In this document: piece by piece, positions 17,129-25,619 of the stretch
Numbering within the stretch: the first letter of the stretch is position 1
Layout: every line of letters starts with the position of its first letter
NCBI GenBank assembly: GCA_938002015.1
Contig: CALLAU010000041.1
Span: forward strand, 1 to 40,914
Length of the DNA stretch: 40,914 nt
Source of the DNA: an uncultured Bdellovibrionales bacterium
Lineage (GTDB): Bacteria > Bdellovibrionota > Bdellovibrionia > Bdellovibrionales > UBA1609
Direction of reading: 5' to 3'
The notes under the pieces: model-generated
What the model was told of the DNA's origin: nothing
Databases searched by the model: none
Seen by the model: the letters and a program-made list of their open reading frames with translations, nothing else
Translations under genes and position numbers: made by a program

Positions 17129-17146
17129 AAGTCAGACTATAACGTA

Positions 17147-17713
17147 TTATTGATCAATTGGTAAGAAATTTACTCTTCTGTTTTTATTATGATCACTATC
17201 AGATTCACCATAAGTTAATGGCTTTTCTTTTCCGTAACTAATAACCACAAGCTGATTAGCATCAACACCTAAGCTAGTAAGGTAGTCTTTTACTGATCTT
17301 GCTCTTCTATCACCTAATGCAAGGTTATACTCTGTAGAACCTCTTTCATCACAATGACCTTCTAGTTGAACAATTTTTGACGGGTTACTCTTAATCCAAT
17401 CAACATTACTAGCTAATAAAGACTTCGCCTCATCAGTTAAGTTAGCCTTATCGTAATCAAAATTAATTGTGTAAAGACCTGCAATTGCACCAGTATCACT
17501 ACCAGTTACATTTAAGTTAAGACCTTTGTCTGTAACATTAGTTGCATCCATTACATTACCATCTTGAGTAACGCCACCCTCAGCACTGCCTTCATCTGGT
17601 TGAAGAATTGATAACCCATCGCCTGAACTAGACTTCTTTTTACTTGCACAATTAGTAAGACCTAAAGCGAGGACACAAAAAACTACAAGATGAAAAAAAT
17701 TACGCATATACAT
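17147..17713 (-). CDS. pal: Peptidoglycan-associated lipoprotein Pal (OmpA-like)
   Basis: Anchors the outer membrane to peptidoglycan. It has 188 residues: a lipoprotein signal with LGLTNC (Cys22 lipidated), a Ser/Gly/Asp-rich linker, then an OmpA-like domain from about residue 80 (INFDYDKANLTDEAKSLL, LEGHCDERGSTEYNLALGDR). The peptidoglycan-binding Asp and Arg of the GHCDERG...LGDRRA region are present. GGAGGT lies 4 bases before the first ATG (17713) and 10 before the second (17707), so either could be used. The other tol genes are not here. Confidence 0.93.
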   Translation of the reverse strand: MYMRNFFHLVVFCVLALGLTNCASKKKSSSGDGLSILQPDEGSAEGGVTQDGNVMDATNVTDKGLNLNVTGSDTGAIAGLYTINFDYDKANLTDEAKSLLASNVDWIKSNPSKIVQLEGHCDERGSTEYNLALGDRRARSVKDYLTSLGVDANQLVVISYGKEKPLTYGESDSDHNKNRRVNFLPIDQ

Positions 17714-17786
17714 TTTTACCTCCGTATAACAATAATAGTATTCTAAGATCTTGTTTGATTAAGTCAATAATAGAGAGGACTAGTTT

Positions 17787-20534
17787 GTGAAATACATTTT
17801 AATTCTATTTTTTACTCTTACTTTTTTTGCTGATAATTCTCAGGCACTGATGCCTAGAAGACACAAGTGGCTTAAGCTAAAAACCCCACACTTCACTGTT
17901 GTAGCACCAAAGGCACATAAAGCATTTGCCCATGAGACTGCAAAAGAGGCAGAGCGCGCTTATGAAACTTTAAAATCAATCACAACCCAGTTTCCAAAAA
18001 ACACAATTATTATTATAGACCCAACTAAAGACTATTCTAACGGACAGGCTACCTTCTTTCCATATGCAACGATTACGCTGCAACCAGCTGCACCCTCACC
18101 TGATACTTCTATAGGCCAGTATAACAGCTGGCTCTATGAATTATTGCTTCATGAATACACTCATATACTGTCTTTTCATAATCACAGAGGTGCTTATAGA
18201 CCTTTAAGATGGTTACTTGGCTCAACTATTTCCCCAGGTTATTTCTTACCAGTTTGGTACTTAGAGGGCTTTGCCGTTTATACTGAATCAAAATTTACAG
18301 ACGGTGGACGCTTAAAGACTGCGCGCTATAAGTATATGAAAGAAGAGTTTTCAAAAAAAAGCAGCAAAATTCACATTTCTAATATTAACGAACAAGACCT
18401 CCCTCTTTTTCCTCATGGTCAAAATCCTTATTTCTTTGGAGGGATTTTAAATGATGAAATGTTAAAGACTCAAAAAGATTCAAAAAATATCCATAAAAAA
18501 TTTAGTGGCCGCATTCCCTTCTTTATTCCAAGCGCATATAAAAGTGTTACGAAGAAAAGTATCTTTAAAACTTGGAAGAGTTTTTTTAAGAAATCTGCAA
18601 AAACAACGTCTTTTGATAAAAAACTTATTGGTGAAAATCCTAAAATTATAAACAATAAAGTCTATTTTATTGGGCAAGATGATTATCAAACAGACAACAT
18701 AAGCTCTTTTGATATAGCAACTAATAAAACCCAAACAATCGCATCAACTTATAGAAATATAACTCAATTTAAAACTCTAGGAGAGGACATTTATTTCCTT
18801 TCTACTCAAGAAAGAGATGATGAGTATTTAGTTTTTGAGCTTTTTAAAGTTAAAACCAATAAATATAATCAAAAACCAAATACTCCTATTACAAAAAAAC
18901 TGCACGCTAGGCATTTTGATATACTAGAAAATAAACTTATTTTTTCTAAAATTAATATTAGCGGTGATTCTTTAAATATTGCAGATCTAAATAATATCGA
19001 TAAATCAAAAAGTATAGTCTACAAGCCTTTAAAAAGAAGTCGCATTACTTTTACATATTTCATTAACTCTGATGAAATCATCTTTGCAGAAAAAACCGAC
19101 GGCTCTGATGAAACAGTTTATAAATACAATATTAGTACTAAATTAAAAACTCCTATCTTTTCAGCTCAGCATATTAATTACATAAGTCCATCAAAAAAAT
19201 CTTTTTATATTTTATCAGAAAAAAACGGCATTAAAACACTTAGCCTTTTATCAAATGGAGAAAGTCGCTCAATCTCAAACGGACTGCTTTCATTTGATAT
19301 CTCAAATGAAAGTTTATGGGGTTCTTTAATTACTACTAGTGGCCCTGTTATTCAAAAAATCGAGTCTAAAGGTCTGTCAGCATCAACCTTTAAAACTGCA
19401 CAAACGAACCGTTACCCAGCTTCAAGCAAACAGAGTGACGGTATTAAGTCTCAAGAAAACAATAAATTTGAAATTCAAGAAAAAAAGTACTCTTCATTTA
19501 ATAAGTTAAAACCTCATTATATAACACCAAACTTTGTACTTAGTCCCTATGGTTTTTCAGGAGAGAGCTTATACGGATTTAGCACAGGTAGCTCAGACCC
19601 CTTAAAATTAAATCAATACTCAGTAAATATATTTACTGACAGTATTACTAAAGAGGTCTCAGGAAACTTAAACTACCTTTCAAACCATACTCGACTCCCA
19701 ATTAACTTTGCTGCCGGTAAGTTTTATGAACCAATTAACTTAGTAGATATAAGAGACTCCTCTTACGCTCAACTTTCAACAAATATAAAACTTAGTCAAA
19801 ACTCTGATCTTGGCTGGTCTGTTGGTGGAGGTTTTTTATGGGATGAAACTAATTTTAATGCTATTAAAGCCAATCGTGGAGGTCTTAATTTAAATTTTAG
19901 TTACACTAGCACAAGGCAAAGACTTAGAGAGTTAGCTCCGCAGTCTGGAATGCAGTTTTCTATTTCTAATAATTATTTTGCTGAACTTGAAGACAGCTAC
20001 ACTAGCTATTTTAGTGTTAACTCAAGTTTTCGTAAATTCTTAAAAGCTCCATTTTTTAAATCTCATAGAATCCTGCTTGGAGCAGATGTTTTTTGGGCAA
20101 ATGATCTTCTACTTCAAAACTATGCACCTATATCAAGAAATAACCCCCTTACCTCCGGCTTTACTTTAAGGGGTATTCCAACAGGTGCGATTCAAGCCTC
20201 AGAGCTTTACTCTGTAGGTCACTTTGAATACAAGTTTCCTATTTTAAGGCTTGATTGGGGTCCTGGACTTTGGCCTATTTTCCTTAAAAGAGCTACAGGG
20301 TCTATCGTCTCTGACTTTGGGGTTGTAAATGGCTTTGATAGAATTAGAGGGGCCTCTTTAGGTACTGATGAGCTTTTAATCTCAGCAGGCGTGGAGTTTA
20401 CTTTAGAGACAAAAATCAGCTACCACGCCCCTTTAAACTTCCAATTTGGCATCTATAACTTTCTAAATAAAGATTTTTACGACGCAGATCCCGAGATTTT
20501 TGTAGGTGTAAATCTTGCCGGATTCCCTTTCTAA
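17787..20534 (+). CDS. Secreted HEYTH metallopeptidase with predicted beta-propeller and outer-membrane beta-barrel
   Basis: A 915-residue protein with a signal peptide (1-20, ending in SQA) and an N-terminal zinc peptidase domain: HEYTH at 122-126 with a likely third ligand E160 in WYLEGFAVYTES, a gluzincin-like layout. The middle (about 280-560) has repeated beta segments such as YFIGQDDYQTDNISSFDIAT and YKYNISTKLKTP, like TolB/PD40 propeller blades. From about 580 it is rich in alternating beta strands with aromatic ends and finishes in NLAGFPF, a C-terminal aromatic typical of outer-membrane barrels. The start is GTG at 17787 with AGAGAGGA upstream. It is divergent from pal. Probably a cell-surface or periplasm-facing protease; the substrate is unknown. 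Confidence 0.82.
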   Translation: MKYILILFFTLTFFADNSQALMPRRHKWLKLKTPHFTVVAPKAHKAFAHETAKEAERAYETLKSITTQFPKNTIIIIDPTKDYSNGQATFFPYATITLQPAAPSPDTSIGQYNSWLYELLLHEYTHILSFHNHRGAYRPLRWLLGSTISPGYFLPVWYLEGFAVYTESKFTDGGRLKTARYKYMKEEFSKKSSKIHISNINEQDLPLFPHGQNPYFFGGILNDEMLKTQKDSKNIHKKFSGRIPFFIPSAYKSVTKKSIFKTWKSFFKKSAKTTSFDKKLIGENPKIINNKVYFIGQDDYQTDNISSFDIATNKTQTIASTYRNITQFKTLGEDIYFLSTQERDDEYLVFELFKVKTNKYNQKPNTPITKKLHARHFDILENKLIFSKINISGDSLNIADLNNIDKSKSIVYKPLKRSRITFTYFINSDEIIFAEKTDGSDETVYKYNISTKLKTPIFSAQHINYISPSKKSFYILSEKNGIKTLSLLSNGESRSISNGLLSFDISNESLWGSLITTSGPVIQKIESKGLSASTFKTAQTNRYPASSKQSDGIKSQENNKFEIQEKKYSSFNKLKPHYITPNFVLSPYGFSGESLYGFSTGSSDPLKLNQYSVNIFTDSITKEVSGNLNYLSNHTRLPINFAAGKFYEPINLVDIRDSSYAQLSTNIKLSQNSDLGWSVGGGFLWDETNFNAIKANRGGLNLNFSYTSTRQRLRELAPQSGMQFSISNNYFAELEDSYTSYFSVNSSFRKFLKAPFFKSHRILLGADVFWANDLLLQNYAPISRNNPLTSGFTLRGIPTGAIQASELYSVGHFEYKFPILRLDWGPGLWPIFLKRATGSIVSDFGVVNGFDRIRGASLGTDELLISAGVEFTLETKISYHAPLNFQFGIYNFLNKDFYDADPEIFVGVNLAGFPF

Positions 20535-20658
20535 TGGGGCTTTTAGACATTCTTAAATAAACACCCAGAAGCTACTCCCACTTGACTTTTACTTCCTCAA
20601 CTTAAATCATTATAAGTAATAGCCCTGTTGAGTATTACTAGGGTCTAAGGGGGATGTT

Positions 20659-21252
20659 TTGACTGAGTTCAACGGAGAAAATTTAAACGCTGACTTTAGT
20701 GATGTTGAGCAAGAAAATAAAGCCACTGATGAAACAATGGACCTTTCTTGGATTAAAGAATTAGTACGCGGTGAGAAACAAAGAGAAGAAGCTGGCGTAG
20801 TTGATTTTTCACCAGCCTTTGATCCAAAGAACCTTGTGTTAAAAGACACCATTGAGTTTTTAAGAAGTCTAAAAATGGCCTTTATTAAGAGTGCCACTAC
20901 TTTTAACCAACTTAAAGGCCCTTCTGAAGGACACATCAAGGTTTATGGTATTTCAAAAACACATTCAGACTTCATGCTATTTAGGAACGGCTATAAACTG
21001 ATTTTTTCAATGACTAAGCCTGGACAAATCATTATAAAGTTTCATCACTTATCTACTCCTTTTATAGGCAATGATTATAATCAACCAGAAACCGCACAAA
21101 AAAGAGTTCACTCCCCTATTCCACAAACTGCACTTGAAGCAAGGTGGGGAGCATTTAATGAACTTGTTTGGACACATGCAGAAAAGAGAATCAACATAGA
21201 ATACCTTGTTAAGTTTTATGTAAAAAACTTTGTCCACAGTTCGACTAAATAG
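20659..21252 (+). CDS. Cytoplasmic protein of unknown function
   Basis: This 197-residue protein has no signal or membrane segment. An acidic N-terminal part (about 1-60) is followed by a compact alpha/beta domain (DTIEFLRSLKMAFIKSATTF, HIKVYGISKTHSDFMLFRNG, YKLIFSMTKPGQIIIKFHHL). The start is a TTG at 20659 with AGGGGG 5 bases upstream; an ATG at 20654 is out of frame. A strong terminator follows. The family is not recognised. A 109-residue antisense frame here is a shadow: it has no ribosome-binding site. Confidence 0.72.
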   Translation: MTEFNGENLNADFSDVEQENKATDETMDLSWIKELVRGEKQREEAGVVDFSPAFDPKNLVLKDTIEFLRSLKMAFIKSATTFNQLKGPSEGHIKVYGISKTHSDFMLFRNGYKLIFSMTKPGQIIIKFHHLSTPFIGNDYNQPETAQKRVHSPIPQTALEARWGAFNELVWTHAEKRINIEYLVKFYVKNFVHSSTK

Positions 21253-21280
21253 AAGAAAACAACTCCATTTTAAGCATCAA

Positions 21281-21309
21281 AAAAGCCAAACAAATGTTTG
21301 GCTTTTTTT
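21281..21309. terminator. Intrinsic terminator, likely bidirectional
   Basis: GCCAAAC (21285-21291) and GTTTGGC (21296-21302) form a perfect stem with a 4-base loop. It is preceded by a run of A and followed by seven T. It lies between the convergent ends of the gene at 20659-21252 and the pilin-like gene, and would stop transcription from both sides. Confidence 0.9.
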
Positions 21310-21327
21310 GTTCTCATTTAAGAATGA

Positions 21328-22434
21328 TTAGTCTTTAGTTTTATATATCTCAAAACTTAAATTCGGCGGAGTAGATGCAGTTCCTCTAAAGTTTTTAACC
21401 CCACATTTAGGAGGGAGCTCATTACCCATAAGGTTTTTATAATGTACAGTTCTTGTTGTACAACCCCTCTCACTTGACCTACTTCTTTGAGTAAGAAGTT
21501 TTCTACCAGCATAATAAAGGGTTCTTTCAGTTATACTTTTTTGCTTAACTCGAGTTTTTCCACTCGAATTTTGACTTTTATATGAAAAGCTCCCAACTTC
21601 CTTCATAACAACTTTGATAAGCCCACCGTCAGGCAAAGTCTTACTATTTACTTTTGTAACACCAGGGTAGAAGACTAAATTAGTTTCTGGAATATCACAT
21701 GTTATGGTGTCTTCACCACTTCTTTTATTGTCTACATTATGATGTGTCGTATAACCAGCTAAATAAAATTTAACCGCTTCTACCTCTTTAGGTAGTTTAT
21801 ATTCAGACGTACCAGGTGTTACAGTTCCTAAAACACTTACAGATCCAACATCACCAAAACTTTTACCACTCCTTTTTGTGACATCCTTAACCACGCATGC
21901 ATCCACTTGGTTATTACTATCAATGCAGTCGGTTAGTTTTTTAGATTTTTGATCTATTACAACTTTTTTTCTAATTTTAATTGGAGTTAAGGTAGTTGGT
22001 CCCCCACCCTTTCTTTCTCTTTCAGTTTCAACAATAATATCAACTTCACCCTCACCGTCTTTACTCTTATAAGCATTTATATCTTCCACATATAATTTCT
22101 TAATTTTAATGCGATCATATTTATTGTGATTTTTCTTTCTAGCATCAAAAACTATACTCTTATCAGAGTCTTTAATTGCAATACTAACTTTGGCACCCTT
22201 TTTAGGAATTTTGACTCCAGAAACAGACTCTGTACATGCATCAGCATTAAGATCAATAAGGTCTTCAATATGCTTTTTAGCATTCATATAACTCATTCTA
22301 TCTTCCATATAAGAGATTTGACGTGATTGAGATACAATCATTCCCGCTACAACAAGCGATAAAGTTGACATAAGCGACGCCGCTATAACGACTTGAACTA
22401 ATCCCATACCCAATTGTGATTTTCTATTTTTCAT
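21328..22434 (-). CDS. Pilin-like (prepilin-type) protein
   Basis: This 368-residue protein begins with a short basic leader and a long hydrophobic helix (MKNRKSQLG then MGLVQVVIAASLMSTLSL), the layout of a type IV prepilin or pseudopilin with cleavage after Gly9. Position 5 of the mature chain is Gln, not the usual Glu. The C-terminal 300 residues are beta-rich and soluble with several cysteines (ADACTE, LTDCID, DACVVK, ITCDIP, ERGCTT, PPKCGV), and match no family I know. It is larger than a normal major pilin, so a minor pilin or secretion pseudopilin is more likely. The ribosome-binding site is poor. No pilus-assembly genes are adjacent. Confidence 0.75.
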   Translation of the reverse strand: MKNRKSQLGMGLVQVVIAASLMSTLSLVVAGMIVSQSRQISYMEDRMSYMNAKKHIEDLIDLNADACTESVSGVKIPKKGAKVSIAIKDSDKSIVFDARKKNHNKYDRIKIKKLYVEDINAYKSKDGEGEVDIIVETERERKGGGPTTLTPIKIRKKVVIDQKSKKLTDCIDSNNQVDACVVKDVTKRSGKSFGDVGSVSVLGTVTPGTSEYKLPKEVEAVKFYLAGYTTHHNVDNKRSGEDTITCDIPETNLVFYPGVTKVNSKTLPDGGLIKVVMKEVGSFSYKSQNSSGKTRVKQKSITERTLYYAGRKLLTQRSRSSERGCTTRTVHYKNLMGNELPPKCGVKNFRGTASTPPNLSFEIYKTKD

Positions 22435-22515
22435 AATATATTAATCGGAAGTCATGAAGCTCTAGGTTAAAGTCCAGCTTAAAAACTATTAACTTTTGTA
22501 TTAAACGGAGACAAA

Positions 22516-22528
22516 AACACTAAGTGTT
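22516..22528. promoter_or_regulatory. Small palindrome upstream of the pilin-like gene
   Basis: AACACT-A-AGTGTT is a perfect 6-1-6 inverted repeat in the 126-base gap between the DUF2802-like gene and the pilin-like gene. It is a possible operator or leader hairpin; nothing further can be said. Confidence 0.25.
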
Positions 22529-22560
22529 AAGGTATTGTTGCATCTAGTGATATTAAACGT

Positions 22561-22983
22561 TTAAGATTGAGACTCTATTGATGCTTCTATAAGTTTATAC
22601 AGCACCTTAATTTCCGCCACTGAAACTCCAGTTTCTTGAGATGTTTCTTCTATTGTTTTTCCATCTTGAATTCTTTTTACAACTTCTTGATAAGTCGGCA
22701 CACCAAATTCAGAAGTTTTTTCTCTTTTAGCCTGACCTTCACTACTACCGAGTTGATTAAGCTCATGCTTTAACTTTGAAATTCTAATATCAGCACGATC
22801 GCAAATATCCTCTAGAACAGATATTTTATTATCAATCTCATTATTATTTCGCTTGAGCTGAACTCTTGATCTAAGCATAAAAACAAGCGGAAACATCCAA
22901 AAGCAAAACGCTGAGATAAGGAGAAACTTATCTAATATCGATAAATCAAAAAATGTAAGTAAGAACTCCAACATAAAGTCCAT
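22561..22983 (-). CDS. Membrane-anchored coiled-coil protein with C-terminal HTH-like segment (DUF2802-like)
   Basis: A 140-residue protein with one N-terminal membrane helix (about 16-36, LDKFLLISAFCFWMFPLVFM), a coiled coil (about 42-78), and a C-terminal segment that reads like a helix-turn-helix (KRIQDGKTIEETSQETGVS, then VAEIKVLYKLI). This order is that of DUF2802 proteins, often seen near motility genes in other proteobacteria; the match is by eye. It lies 24 bases after the aminotransferase gene and is probably the last gene of that directon. The role is unknown. Confidence 0.7.
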   Translation of the reverse strand: MDFMLEFLLTFFDLSILDKFLLISAFCFWMFPLVFMLRSRVQLKRNNNEIDNKISVLEDICDRADIRISKLKHELNQLGSSEGQAKREKTSEFGVPTYQEVVKRIQDGKTIEETSQETGVSVAEIKVLYKLIEASIESQS

Positions 22984-23007
22984 CTTACAACAGTTCGTTT
23001 ATAGCTA

Positions 23008-24189
23008 CTAGACTAGTTCATTACAAAAATCAGATATTCTCTTTACACCCTCAGCAAAAACATCTTCACTCACAGCAAAGCTTAATCTTGCAAAGCCCTC
23101 TTGACCAAAGTCAGAACCAGGAACAACAACAACTGCTTTCTTCTCTAATAAAGCATTACTAAATTCAGCATCAGTCATTGACGACTTTTTTAAAATCTCT
23201 TTTAAATTCACCCACAAGTAAAAAGCTCCTAAAGGTAGGGAGGCTTTTAGTCCCTCTACATTATTAATGAGATCAGAAGCCTTTTTTGCTCTTCCTTTTA
23301 AAACCTTAACGTAATCAGATACAATTGCACCACCCTCACTTATACCTGCAATAGTCGCCTTTTGAGCTATTGAGGAAGGGCAACCTGTGGTTTGGCTTTG
23401 CAGTCTCGACATTGCAGCAATCAGATTTTCAGGCCCTGTCGCCCAGCCCATTCTCCAACCTGTCATAGAAAATGACTTTGAGGCTCCATTAATTACTATT
23501 GATCTATCAAACATTTCTGGAGCTGTATCAAAAAAATGAGGACAAGTATCACCCTCTCCCCAGTACAGGTCTTGATAGATATCATCAAAAATCACCTGCA
23601 CATCTTGATGCTTTTTTAAAACTTCTTTAAGGGCAACATAATCTTCTTTAAGCCATACAGATCCTGATGGATTATTAGGAGAGTTAATCAGTAGAAGTTT
23701 TAAGTTGTGTTCTTTAATCGCTTTTTCTAAATTTTGAACATTTAAAGACAAGTCTTCATTTTGATCTATAAGAACCGGCTTACCATTAGCAACCTCTACC
23801 ATTGTTGTATAACTTGCCCAAAAAGGAACAAAAATTCCTACAGAGTCTCCAGGCTCAATCAACGCCCATAAGGCTTCTTGAATTCCATATTTCGCTCCAG
23901 GAGTTACAATAATATTTTTTTCAGAAACCTCAATTTTATGCTTTTTAATAAAATCTTCTTTTAAAGCTGTTTTAAGCTCTTTTGCACCTGAAGCAGGAGT
24001 ATATCTCGTATACCCCTCTTGAATAGCAGCTAAACCAGCTTTTTTACACGGCTCTAAAGTTTCCCAATCTGGCTCACCTACAGATAAGGAAATCACATCT
24101 ACCCCATCAGCTTTAAGGCTCATTGCTTTTGCAGCTAACGCTAGAGTTGGCGAAGTTTTAACATCATTAGTTCTTTTAGATAATCTCAT
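23008..24189 (-). CDS. Pyridoxal-phosphate aminotransferase, class I (aspartate aminotransferase-like)
   Basis: A 393-residue fold-type I aminotransferase. The PLP lysine is K238 in NGASKSFSMTGWRMGW, SPNNPSG (about 170-176) is the substrate/PLP loop, and DDIYQDLY (202-209) holds the pyridoxal-contacting Asp/Tyr. A C-terminal Arg in FARLSFA would bind the alpha-carboxylate. The overall pattern is that of the bacterial subgroup I-gamma aspartate/prephenate aminotransferases. The ATG at 24189 has AGGA about 9 bases upstream and is preferred to a TTG at 24234. The amino-acid preference cannot be set from the sequence. It lies between coaD and a DUF2802-like gene. Confidence 0.9.
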   Translation of the reverse strand: MRLSKRTNDVKTSPTLALAAKAMSLKADGVDVISLSVGEPDWETLEPCKKAGLAAIQEGYTRYTPASGAKELKTALKEDFIKKHKIEVSEKNIIVTPGAKYGIQEALWALIEPGDSVGIFVPFWASYTTMVEVANGKPVLIDQNEDLSLNVQNLEKAIKEHNLKLLLINSPNNPSGSVWLKEDYVALKEVLKKHQDVQVIFDDIYQDLYWGEGDTCPHFFDTAPEMFDRSIVINGASKSFSMTGWRMGWATGPENLIAAMSRLQSQTTGCPSSIAQKATIAGISEGGAIVSDYVKVLKGRAKKASDLINNVEGLKASLPLGAFYLWVNLKEILKKSSMTDAEFSNALLEKKAVVVVPGSDFGQEGFARLSFAVSEDVFAEGVKRISDFCNELV

Positions 24190-24234
24190 GGTCTCATTCC
24201 TATTTATAAAATTCTTGGTATTTATTTTATGCAA

Positions 24235-24708
24235 TTATTTACTTAACTTACTTTTAAGTTCTCTAAGTACATTACTTGGGACAAACTTGTCCACGTCACC
24301 ATTATGATTTGCAATTTCTTTAACAAGGCGTGATGAAACATCACGGTATTTCGGGCGGCAACAAAAAAGTAAAGTCTCACATTCTTCGTTTAACTCGTAG
24401 TTAATATTTGCAAGCGTTTGCTCCATTCTAAAATCAACTGAAGATCTCACCCCTCTAACTATACAATCTATATTTTTACTTGATACAAAATCTGCAGTTA
24501 AACCTTCCCAAATAATAACTTCCACGTTAGCACCAACATGTTCTCTTATCATATCTGCTCTTTCTTCAGCTGAAAACAAAGGTTTTTTATCAAAAGAAAC
24601 TGCTACAAGAATATATAACTTATCAAAGAAGTTCTGAGCTCTACTTATAACATCAAGATGTCCAAAAGTTACAGGGTCGAAACTACCTGGATATACTGCA
24701 GATTTCAT
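24235..24708 (-). CDS. coaD: Phosphopantetheine adenylyltransferase
   Basis: Converts 4'-phosphopantetheine and ATP to dephospho-CoA. Its 157 residues match the family: YPGSFDPVTFGHLDV at the N-terminus (the T/HxGH nucleotidyltransferase motif), IVRGVRSSVDFRMEQTLANI in the middle, and DVSSRLVKEIA near the end. AAGGAG lies about 10 bases before the ATG. It follows rsmD by 16 bases; the rsmD-coaD pair is common in bacteria. Confidence 0.96.
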   Translation of the reverse strand: MKSAVYPGSFDPVTFGHLDVISRAQNFFDKLYILVAVSFDKKPLFSAEERADMIREHVGANVEVIIWEGLTADFVSSKNIDCIVRGVRSSVDFRMEQTLANINYELNEECETLLFCCRPKYRDVSSRLVKEIANHNGDVDKFVPSNVLRELKSKLSK

Positions 24709-24724
24709 TTTTAATGAGCTCCTT

Positions 24725-25267
24725 TTAAATCACATGATACACACAGAGTAATTTATCTCCATATGATTTCTTACGATCTAGCCTTAAAGCACCAGCTTCC
24801 TCCAGTATTTCTTCACCCTTGACGCACTCAATAAAAATTCTAGTCTCTTTATGAAATGCACTAGAACCGCTTAGTGCTTGAATGCATTCTTTACCAAGTT
24901 TTTGAGTAAAGGGGGGGTCTACAAGGATGAAGTCATACTCTTCATTAATTGTATTAATAAAAGCAAAGACATCTTTTGAAAAATATTTATAACCTTCATT
25001 TATTTTAAGCTTTTCAGAGTTTTTTTTCACAATATTTTGAGAGTCTCGCCCTTTATCTACTGCCACTACTTCACTTGCACCTCGAGAAAGGGCCTCAAAG
25101 CCCAAGCTACCTGTACCAGCAAATAGGTCTAAAACCTTTGCATCAACAATATCTGGTCCTATCATATTAAAAATATTCTCTTTTACGAAATCAGTTGTTG
25201 GCCTAATCTGCTTTGATTGAAACGAGACTAGTTTCTGCCCTCTCCATTTACCAGATATTACTCTCAA
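24725..25267 (-). CDS. rsmD: 16S rRNA (guanine966-N2)-methyltransferase RsmD
   Basis: Methylates G966 of 16S rRNA (E. coli numbering). Its 180 residues carry MRVISGKWRGQKL, RPTTDFVKENIFNMI, the SAM-binding DLFAGTGSLGFEALSRGA (48-65) and the catalytic DPPF (117-120). The start is a TTG at 25267, with AAGGAG about 10 bases upstream overlapping the end of the response regulator gene. coaD follows directly. Confidence 0.94.
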   Translation of the reverse strand: MRVISGKWRGQKLVSFQSKQIRPTTDFVKENIFNMIGPDIVDAKVLDLFAGTGSLGFEALSRGASEVVAVDKGRDSQNIVKKNSEKLKINEGYKYFSKDVFAFINTINEEYDFILVDPPFTQKLGKECIQALSGSSAFHKETRIFIECVKGEEILEEAGALRLDRKKSYGDKLLCVYHVI

Positions 25268-25273
25268 AACTCA

Positions 25274-25615
25274 TTACTCCTTTAAATTACTTAAAACACT
25301 ATCAATATCACTAAACGGCTTAATGAGGAATTCTATAATATTTAAATCAGAAAAAACCGTTTTATCAATCTCTTCCATAAAAGCCGACATCATAATAATT
25401 CTTGGAACACTTTTAAGCTCACTACATGGCAATAAATCAACAGCACGGCCGTCTTTAAGTACAAAATCTAAGAATAAGATGTCTACACCGTGTTTTAAAG
25501 CTTTTGATGCCTCTGCTATCGTATCAACTTTTTCAACTTTAAATCCAAGTTTAAGAAGCTTTCTTTCTAGTATACGAGCAACTGTTGGCTCATCTTCAAC
25601 AATTAGAACTTTCAT
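25274..25615 (-). CDS. Single-domain response regulator (CheY-like receiver)
   Basis: A 113-residue stand-alone receiver domain. The acidic pocket is E7/D8, the phosphoacceptor is D50 (DILFLDF), the switch Ser is S77 (MMSAF) and the conserved Lys is K99 (LIKPF). There is no output domain, so it would signal by protein contact or pass phosphate on. It starts 4 bases after the histidine kinase stop codon, so the two are almost certainly a pair. rsmD follows closely. Confidence 0.92.
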   Translation of the reverse strand: MKVLIVEDEPTVARILERKLLKLGFKVEKVDTIAEASKALKHGVDILFLDFVLKDGRAVDLLPCSELKSVPRIIMMSAFMEEIDKTVFSDLNIIEFLIKPFSDIDSVLSNLKE

Positions 25616-25619
25616 AACA

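Noticed and set aside
20610..20939. Minus-strand frame of 109 codons
   Set aside because: It is antisense to the TTG-started gene at 20659, which has a good ribosome-binding site, a longer frame and a terminator placed after it.
24190..24234. Longer aminotransferase from a TTG at 24234
   Set aside because: The ATG at 24189 has AGGA at a good distance and gives the usual N-terminus; the extra 15 residues look like a translated leader.
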